This document shows positions 57,074 through 64,000 of a DNA stretch of 64,000 nucleotides, piece after piece. A program made the translations under genes and the position numbers. Source of the stretch: Liopterus haemorrhoidalis (taxonomy: Eukaryota > Arthropoda > Insecta > Coleoptera > Dytiscidae); NCBI GenBank assembly GCA_963971575.1, contig OZ020623.1:12898980-12962979 (forward strand). Reading direction: 5' to 3'. Numbering within the stretch: the stretch's first letter is position 1; every line of letters starts with the position of its first letter. Under the pieces are notes generated by a model. That model worked only from the letters and a program-made list of their open reading frames with translations. It did no database searches and had not been told where the DNA came from.

Positions 57074-58165
57074 CCCTACTTCATTAACGTCCATGTCGTC
57101 GTCAGCTGGACAAAATTGTTGAATATTCGCTGGCCCATATTTAGACTTCGCGGGGAGCCCTTAGATATTTCCAACATTCGCAATCTAAATTAATGTTTGA
57201 ATTTTTTTAGATTGAGGCAGTAGCTCCAAGTAACACAATATACCTCGATCACAATACAACAGCTTCAAGTATAAATCATAAGCAGATCGAATAAAAATCT
57301 TGCTCATTCTTATGACAACAATTTACCTTAATAAAAGAATCAAAATTAACATTTTACTGTAATTCGTTTCTAACGGAACAAGAACTCAACTGCACTACAT
57401 TTGTAAAATTGTTGAACGAAAGGTAGGTGTGTTTTAAGCTATTGCTGAAATATGATGTTAGGTATTTTAGTAGATTTATTAGGGCCCATATTAGGACCAT
57501 CTCCTCTACAGTTTTATTTTACTGTGTTCCGCAAAAGTTTTGTAAAAAGTGTTCCGTGATTCTGAAAAGGTTAAGAAACACTACTTTATGTAAACCCGGA
57601 ATTAGAATGATTCAGAGATATATCATATTCTATTATAAAATTTTAAATAATATCCTACACAAAACGTAAAAATACCATAAAATTATTCCCCAATCCAGAT
57701 ACTCGTCAGATATTAACCACAGGAAGTAATTATCAACGTATATTTGTCATATTGTGTAGGTCTGCGAAATAAATTATCAAAAATTAAAGAAATATCATAA
57801 TAGATGGTGTTATAGTAAAGCTGGAAAGAAGGAAAATAAATTAAAATCAGTAAAGTGTACTAAAGAATATATTAAAAGATATAAATCGAATTATATATTC
57901 TTTTAAATTGGGTTTTATAATTATTAAATGTGTTTCATAACTTTAAAACAACTTTAAACTAATAAGACTGGTGGTCTACAACATTTTACCTAAATGTGAG
58001 TTCATCTAGTGGTAAAAACTGAAATTAAATCAAGTTTGCTAAAATTTGTGTTGTGCTCAAAATTAAAGTGAAATATTTTTGTGCAAAATTCTACGAATAA
58101 AACTATACAATAAGAGTGCGTATTTTTAATTCATAGTGTAGAAAATTTAAACAAAAAAACTCAAA
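57074..58165. other. 5' flank of the second STAND gene
   Basis: AT-rich. A degraded hAT-like end, AAGGTTAAGAAACACTAC, lies near 57577. An in-frame TAA at 58148-58150 immediately precedes the second gene, supporting its start. No core promoter element can be defended. Confidence 0.4.
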
Positions 58166-60145
58166 ATGCATAGCAAAAATAATGAAATTAACGACTCGCA
58201 AAAGTACGCTTATGGTTGGAATATGGAACATTTAAGAAAAAATTTAAATTGTCCAAAAAAGACAGAATCGGAAAACAGTGTAAAACAAAAAATTAACTTT
58301 TATGAAAACATTAATTTGGAACAAAATAATGTTGAAGAATTAAAATCTCCACATAAAATTACATTAAATTTAGAGGTGTTTCCATGTTTCGAAGAAAATT
58401 ATTATGGAAATGAAAATATTGATAATAATTCATTGTATGTAAATATAAATGTTCTAAAACAAAGTAAACGTTTTGAAAATATACAAAGTGAAATAAACAA
58501 TTCAGAAATCAAAAGAATGTCTAAAAGTGCAATAAATACGAATGAGGAAATAAGTAAAAGTATAGAGAACATGAGAATAAATGGAAATATAAAACATAAA
58601 AATTTACAAAACGATATGGTTGACCCTAAAAATGTTCTAAGGCAAGATAGAATGCCTATTTCAAAATTAGATCAACCTATAACAACTGACAATGAAAGAA
58701 AAATTCCTCAAAAAATTGACACTCTTGTACAAAGAAGTTATTCAAAAGATTTACTGGAAACTCCTAAATTTTTCTTGAAAAGAAGCAATAGCAACACTGA
58801 AGAAGAGTTGAAGAAAGATCTACAGAGGGTTTCTTTAGATAAAATAGACACTGAAGATGAAAAAACTGAGGTAGATTCAAAAGTAGATATTGAACTAATG
58901 TCTAAATTTGGAATAAATAATAATGGTGATAAAACTGGTGATAAAGATATGGAATCAAATTTGTCGTTAAATCTAGAAAAAGATGATGTCATAAGAGAGG
59001 AAATTGGTATTAAAAAAGATATAATAAAATTCATTGAATATTATATGGATAAACTAAACGAAGCAGCTGGAAATCAAAAAGAAAACCTTGAAGAAGTTTA
59101 CCAAATCATTAAAAATTCTGAAAGTCTTAATTCAATTGTAGAAAAATTTGTTAAAAATGAACTTAAAGACAAGTTGGAACAAGTTGATGAACTACAAGAG
59201 CAAGTAGAAGAAGTAACAGAACACGTTTACCATCAAGCTCAAATTCCAATAATTTTTAAAATGAGATATTGTACAGTTCCATGTATTAAAAGAAAAGAAT
59301 TTTTAGATACCATTAAATATTCTCATGAAGATATGAAAATTGTGGTACTAACTGGTCCGAAAGGGGTTGGAAAAACAGAATTAGCCGTCAAATATGCTCA
59401 TAAACACAAATTTAAGTTTAGCAGCAATATTGTTTTTATAAATGCCGAATCTAATGAGACCATAAAAACGGATATCCATGATTTGGCACTTTTAATTGGA
59501 AAGTCAGTGGAAAATAAAACAGTGACATCCATCATAAGACAGGTTATTGAATACTTTAACAGAAAAAAGACTTTGTTTGTCTTTGATAACTGTAGTTCTG
59601 ATAATGTCATCGTTAATAATTTGCTAAGTTTTACAGATGATGTAAACTGGAACGTACTGATTACTTCATCAAATAATGACTGGGATTCGAAGTTTACAAT
59701 TGTAAAAATTGATAAATTCAACAAAGATGATGCTGTTGATTACGTTAAAGATGCCTTAACAAGAAACTTGAAAGACAAAATAGAAGTACGGCATAATGAT
59801 TGTGAAAAATTAGCAGAAATTTTAAACTATGTTCCTCTAGCTTTGAACAAAGCTATTAACTACATTATCGACCAAAATTTTATGCTTGGAATGTCTACTT
59901 ATACACCTTTTGATTATGTGAGACAATTTAGCAAAAAGAACCTTCCAGTTACTCCTGTAATGGAAAAGAAATTTGATGAACTGGACGAAGATATTATTGG
60001 GATGGTTGATTCTGGAACAATTGAGGATACTTTACGTCAGATTGAAGAAATAGGAATTAGGATGAGGATGGAAACACAGCAAGATGAAGCAAAAGTTTGG
60101 AAATATTTAAAAAGTGAGGCTGAAAAGTTTTTTAAGAAGTTGTAG
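58166..60145 (+). CDS. STAND NTPase (NB-ARC-like) with Asn/Lys-rich N-terminus
   Basis: 659 residues, one uninterrupted frame; start context TCAAAATGC with an in-frame stop 15 bp upstream. Residues 1-270 are low-complexity, rich in Asn, Lys, Glu and Ser, probably disordered, and unrelated to the first paralogue. Residues 280-355 are helical with a likely coiled coil (DELQEQVEEVTEHVYHQ, 341-357). After QIPIIFKM (359-366) comes the ATPase, colinear with the upstream gene: Walker A GPKGVGKT (397-404), LFVFDN (Asp474), VLITS (497-501), PLAL (557-560). A C-terminal charged helix ends EAEKFFKKL. There is no C-terminal repeat sensor. It is likely a duplicate of the upstream gene, or of a common ancestor, with an exchanged N-terminal module. 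The glycine-rich hydrophobic segment is absent, so a shared membrane role is not expected; it could be a regulator or adaptor. Function unproven. Confidence 0.85.
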   Translation: MHSKNNEINDSQKYAYGWNMEHLRKNLNCPKKTESENSVKQKINFYENINLEQNNVEELKSPHKITLNLEVFPCFEENYYGNENIDNNSLYVNINVLKQSKRFENIQSEINNSEIKRMSKSAINTNEEISKSIENMRINGNIKHKNLQNDMVDPKNVLRQDRMPISKLDQPITTDNERKIPQKIDTLVQRSYSKDLLETPKFFLKRSNSNTEEELKKDLQRVSLDKIDTEDEKTEVDSKVDIELMSKFGINNNGDKTGDKDMESNLSLNLEKDDVIREEIGIKKDIIKFIEYYMDKLNEAAGNQKENLEEVYQIIKNSESLNSIVEKFVKNELKDKLEQVDELQEQVEEVTEHVYHQAQIPIIFKMRYCTVPCIKRKEFLDTIKYSHEDMKIVVLTGPKGVGKTELAVKYAHKHKFKFSSNIVFINAESNETIKTDIHDLALLIGKSVENKTVTSIIRQVIEYFNRKKTLFVFDNCSSDNVIVNNLLSFTDDVNWNVLITSSNNDWDSKFTIVKIDKFNKDDAVDYVKDALTRNLKDKIEVRHNDCEKLAEILNYVPLALNKAINYIIDQNFMLGMSTYTPFDYVRQFSKKNLPVTPVMEKKFDELDEDIIGMVDSGTIEDTLRQIEEIGIRMRMETQQDEAKVWKYLKSEAEKFFKKL

Positions 60146-60348
60146 TATAGGCTAGTTGTCCAGTTAATGCAGTTGCGTAACTTTAAGCGCCCAAGTTTTT
60201 ATGACTTCATGTGTATTATATTTATTAATTAATATTATTGATTAATTTCATGTTGAAATGTTATTTTTATGATTTAATTTGTAATAGTTAAGGTATTTTA
60301 TTATTCTTAGTATCAGAATTTAGCAAATATTTATATGTTTATTAATCT

Positions 60349-60354
60349 AATAAA
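60349..60354 (+). promoter_or_regulatory. Polyadenylation signal AATAAA for the second STAND gene
   Basis: First AATAAA after the stop codon, about 200 bp downstream, a normal distance for an animal 3' UTR. Confidence 0.5.
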
Positions 60355-60430
60355 CTATTAATTAATATCAAAGGTTGGTATTAAACTCTGCAGGTGTTCA
60401 ACAACTTATTTTAATGGGTAAGTTCATTTT

Positions 60431-60850
60431 TAGGGTTTTGTAGGTATGACCACCAAAAGACTGTATGGTATAAATTGTAGCTAAACGGCTGAATTCGTCG
60501 ATTAATTTTTTTTTTTTTTAAATTTATTGTATGGTATCAAAAGAAAGCTCTAAGGACGTAGATTAAGGAACAAGAAGTACTTTTTTAAAATTCGTTTTAT
60601 TTAACACGATTTTAGCCATACATATGATAAAAAAGATCTTGTCCCGCCTCTTTTACCTAAAGGGGTTAAACTAAAAATCTGAAAAAAATCTAAATAATGT
60701 ACATTGATCTAAACCGAAAACGTACGAGAGGAATTTTCGATTAGATTTCGTTTTTGGAAAATATTACAGTTTTTGTGTTCTTGACAAAAATTAATTATTT
60801 TTTTAATTCATAGCTAAATTATGGCTAATAATGTTATGTATTTTTAGTAT
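60431..60850 (+). repeat. Partial third copy of the ~1-kb tRNA-promoter repeat
   Basis: TTTAGGGTTTTGTAGGTATG and AGCTAAACGGCTGAATTC, followed by TAAACTAAAAATCTGAAAAA, align with 29400-29940. The copy stops before the tRNA-like block, and the (GTCT)n run is absent. More diverged than copies 1 and 2. Confidence 0.7.
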
Positions 60851-61200
60851 TTATGGCTAAGGTAGTATATAATTTCTTAAAAATTAAAAATATGATAAAT
60901 TTAACAGCTGAGAACGCAGTTCATGTGTGTAGGTGTAGTCTTCAATAGGCTCCGCCTACTATTATATGTCGTTATTCAATGTATTGTTTGAATTCTCCTG
61001 CCAAATAAATGTGCAATAATATGTAATAATATGTATATTTGTGCACTTGACTGTATATTCATGTCTGCAAAAGAATGCAATTCGTGACTGCTTAAAATCC
61101 ATTTGCATTCATTAGGGAATCCCCATTACTAATTTCACGCGCAGCCTTTACACCCTGTCACGACGTATAGGGGTGGCCATAAGTATGGAAACTTTTGTTA
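60851..61200. other. Intergenic; Tc1-type end remnant at about 61168
   Basis: GGCCATAAGTATGGAAACTT at about 61175 resembles the Tc1 terminus at 63493 (GGTCAAAAAGTATGGAAAC). Nothing else. Confidence 0.4.
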
Positions 61201-63350
61201 TCTTCTTTATATATAAAAGAGAATATTTGTGGCTATGTCCGGAAATTCTAACCCACTTCCAGATATGCTACCGAGTTGAAATTTTGCATACAGGTAGGAA
61301 ATGATTTCATCATAACTAGAAAAATCGAAAATCTCAAAAAAGTCCCATAAGAAACGAGAAATTAATAATTTTCTTTTTAATTATATTGGACCATCGGAAG
61401 TATGTATGATACGTTCAGTGCGATCGCGGGAATTTCGTTTCAATGGTTGTTTGGACAACTACAGTAAGTTCGTGGAACATCGGCCAATATCGTTCGGCAC
61501 GATTCATCATTGTTCTGCTATTCGCGACTGAAACTAACGTTGGCGGCGCTGCATACAACAGCTAATGGCGCACGAGAAGCGTATATGTCAGAAGTTTTTT
61601 CTTAATATTTATCTGTTCAAACAATATTTCGGCAAAAATGCACTGTATTTAAGTCACTATATTTTAAAATACTTCTTAATTCACATAAACTGCAGCACAA
61701 CACGCTACAAATATTATCCAAATATACGCTTCTGTTTAATTTAGCTAGTCACCACCAGACGTCTCACTGTTATTTGCAGTCGCGAATAGGTGATTTTATT
61801 CAGTTATTTAGTAAAATTTATGCTTAGTATATGCAGAGCGAGACTTAAGTCGAGCATCTGTTTTCTGGTTTTTTATTTTTGCGCATTTTTAAGAATTTTA
61901 TTAATTTTATTTATTTATGTTTTATCTATTATTTTATATATATATTTAAATATAATAGTAAAATCTTTTATATATATATATATAAAACAGAAAATCTGTG
62001 TATACCGAGTTGAAATTTGGTATATAGGTAGGGAATGCAGTCAAAATAAGCAGGCAAATCGAAAATCAGAAAAAAAAAATTGTATCACTTAAGACGTAGA
62101 CTTACCAGAAAAATTGTGTGTGCTAAAACTAAAATACTGGAAATATCTAGCTTATTATATACTTTACATCAACAATTTATAAAGAAAATTTATTTTGATT
62201 GAAGAACGATTATTTTCTTTTTAGTGTAGCTTTTGAATATTTAGGGGGACAGAGGGAGCGCTACTTATAAACTTGAAATTTCTCTCTTTTATTGACTTAA
62301 CATTAAACATGTGCATAACAAAAGTTGTTATAATATCAATAATATAAATAAATAAATAAACAAATCTTTCCTCAATATATCAGACCTATAAAGACATATC
62401 GACTTAGTTTTTGCTTCCAAAGGTTACCCATGCACATGTACAAAAACGCATTTTGCTCTGATCAACCCATAAACGGCAAATCTAGATTCAAGGTTAGTTA
62501 TAAAACGCTTCGGATGTTTAGAATCTGTACATGTATTAAAACTCAAAAACGGCTTAACCGATTTTAGTGCTATTTGCAACAGCGTATTGCAAATTTGTCT
62601 GGAAAGATTTTAAGCTATATATCATCGCTGTATGACACCAGGCTTCCGATCAATTAAGAAATATTTAGAAATAAGTCGGAAAAATTTTCCGTATTATAAA
62701 AAACTATAAAGGATACACATATTCAAAATATATATTAACGAATTTTAGGGTTTAATATTGCTACAAAAATGTTCCCGAGAATATATATCACAATTTTTTT
62801 TTATTTTCATTTTTGACAACAATTATAACGTTAAATTCGCTGTTGAACATTATTGTAACCCCCTAAAGCAATACGAACAAAAAACTTTCTTGGGTGGCAA
62901 GAATATTTACTAACGAAAAAAAGTGCTCCGACCTATATAGGTACGATTTATAAATCAGGAATTATCACGGAGTAATTATAATAAATATCATAAAAATTAT
63001 AATAAATAATAATAAGGTGCAAGATAAAATGTTTCACGTGATCGGCGCTGCTTTTGGCGATGAGTGATTCTCACATGGGCATTTTATGTGGCATTTTCCT
63101 GGGTTAGCACAACGGGACACTTATACCTGTTGTTACTAAATGTCTATACTACCAATGTTTACAAAGAAGTTCGTATTTAAATTATTTGTATATGAAGCAC
63201 ATATTAATACAATGGTATATTAAAACAAATAAATATATTTGAATATAAAACGATTCGCAGCAACCAGTCTTGAACCGATTTCGAAATGGGTCCGATTTAA
63301 GCGGGCTACGACTATTTTTTTCGGCAGCGAAGCAGCGGGTATACTGCTAG
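61201..63350 (+). mobile_element. Candidate non-autonomous Helitron, 2.15 kb
   Basis: Starts TCTTCTTTATATATAAAAGA directly after an A and ends GGGTATACTGCTAG directly before a T. This fits Helitron insertion between A and T with 5' TC and 3' CTRR ends. AGCAG and CTGCT near the 3' end could form the usual terminal hairpin. A second 5'-like block (TATATATAAAACAGAAAATC then TACCGAGTTGAAATTTGGTA) lies at about 61970, so the region may be two nested copies. No Rep/helicase coding. Confidence 0.5.
61518..61789. repeat. Diverged relative of the 260-bp repeat, with its own TIR
   Basis: CTATTCGCGACTG at the left and CAGTCGCGAATAG at the right are exact mirrors. The interior shares GTTGGCGGCGCTG and CACCAGAC with the repeats at 43218 and 47545. 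This supports reading that family as a ~260-270-bp MITE. Confidence 0.7.
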
Positions 63351-63419
63351 TATTCATATAAATTCAACTTGAGTTATGCTTATGTATTTAATACAAAATT
63401 AATTTAGGAAATGGGTCTT

Positions 63420-64000
63420 TAATATATATTTATTGTACAACTGATAATATGGTTGAAATGAAAGATACAATTCAACATAAATGATATTTATTTGGTCAAA
63501 AAGTATGGAAACCTTTGGTAAAATGTTTTACCAAATTTGACGAATGCTTCGGGTCACTTTCTTGTTGAAATAACCATCTCAGAGGCATTTTTTCTTCTGT
63601 ACATGGAAGCATCACACTATCTAGAATATGTTTATACTTAAATCGCTCCATTATCCCTCTTATTCTTATTATTGGACCAGTTCCAGATGAAGAAAAACAT
63701 CCCCAAACCATGATGTTGCCACCGCCATGTTTGACAGTGGGAATCTGGTACTTATTATCGGATCTTGCACCCTTCGAACGCCTCACATACTTCTTACCAT
63801 CACTGCCGAACAATTTAATTTTGCTTTCATCACTCCAAAGGACCGTTTTCCATTTAAGAATGGACCACTCCAAATGATCTCTATCTAAATCCAATCGAGC
63901 CCTTCTGTTTTTTTTTTACATTGTCCATCTACAGTCAGCCAAACTCTCCACAACTATTTCCATTTTAGGTTTTCTACTCACTTTATTAAGTCACCTATGT
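63420..64000 (-). mobile_element. Tc1-type element, runs off the window
   Basis: A left-hand (3') terminus with GGTCAAAAAGTATGGAAACC at 63495 is followed by a minus-strand Tc1 transposase reading towards it. The 5' part lies beyond the edge. Confidence 0.7.
63496..63905 (-). pseudogene. Tc1 transposase (DD34E type), C-terminally deleted
   Basis: The minus strand reads ARLDLDRDHLEWS, KTVLWSDESKIKLFGSDGKK with the first catalytic Asp, VKHGGGNIMVWGCFSSSGTG, and WLFQQESDPKHSSNLVKHF. The second catalytic position (usually QQDNDPKH) is Glu here. Directly afterwards the frame runs into the terminal repeat and stops, so the third acid (Glu) and the last ~60 residues are missing. A short Lys/Arg-rich poly-A interruption lies upstream at about 63909-63918. 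Not functional. Confidence 0.85.

Noticed and set aside
53251..60145. A bacterial symbiont contig or Wolbachia insertion carrying the STAND genes.
   Set aside because: Flanks are eukaryotic transposons on both sides, there are no Shine-Dalgarno sites or bacterial neighbours, and an animal-type AATAAA follows the second gene. Ancient transfer remains possible and is listed as a finding.

Overview
The window looks like a stretch of AT-rich animal genome, most likely an arthropod and probably an insect. There are no bacterial operons, ribosome binding sites or rRNA genes. The sequence is a dense, nested graveyard of eukaryotic transposable elements: Tc1/mariner (DD34D, DD41D-type and Tc1), hAT, TTAA-target elements, pogo/Tigger, a Helitron candidate, and RTE-like and CR1/Jockey-like LINEs. 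I cannot name the species. The insect call rests on the mix of elements and is an inference.

Layout. 1-2.4 kb: a minisatellite with higher-order structure, a small tandem duplication and a TTAA-flanked MITE. 2.2-15.1 kb: broken mariner copies, two CR1/Jockey-like LINE fragments in minus orientation, and a 565-bp element with very long inverted repeats. 15.1-31.1 kb: MITEs, two copies of a 1-kb repeat carrying a tRNA-like promoter, a second decayed mariner, a broken RTE-like LINE, a Tigger remnant, a DD41D element, and two hAT elements with perfect 8-bp target duplications. 31.9-42.6 kb: four degenerate mariner copies, several split by younger insertions whose target duplications are still exact. 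43.2-47.8 kb: a 260-bp repeat present as an inverted pair enclosing a hAT element with a BED-finger remnant, an element with a THAP-like remnant, and further TIR elements. 49.2-52.6 kb: a possible short coding exon, a diverged tandem array, and a LINE 3' fragment.

The only long intact genes are two paralogues on the plus strand, at 53251-55338 (695 aa) and 58166-60145 (659 aa). Both are intronless over their whole reading frame. Both encode a STAND-type NTPase of the NB-ARC/AP-ATPase kind, with Walker A GPKGVGKT, a Walker B-like FVFDN, a LITS sensor-like motif and a PLxL motif. Both end in the same lysine/phenylalanine-rich tail (FFKKL). Their N-termini are unrelated: the first has a glycine-rich hydrophobic segment typical of membrane-inserting helices, the second a long low-complexity Asn/Lys-rich region. 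Neither has TPR, WD or LRR repeats after the ATPase. This resembles a small, diversifying innate-immune or cell-death switch family in which the ATPase is kept and the N-terminal module is exchanged. That function is inference.

The gap between the two genes (about 2.8 kb) holds a pyrimidine-rich microsatellite and two hAT MITEs. Downstream, at 61.2-63.35 kb, lies a Helitron candidate, and a truncated Tc1 element runs off the right edge.
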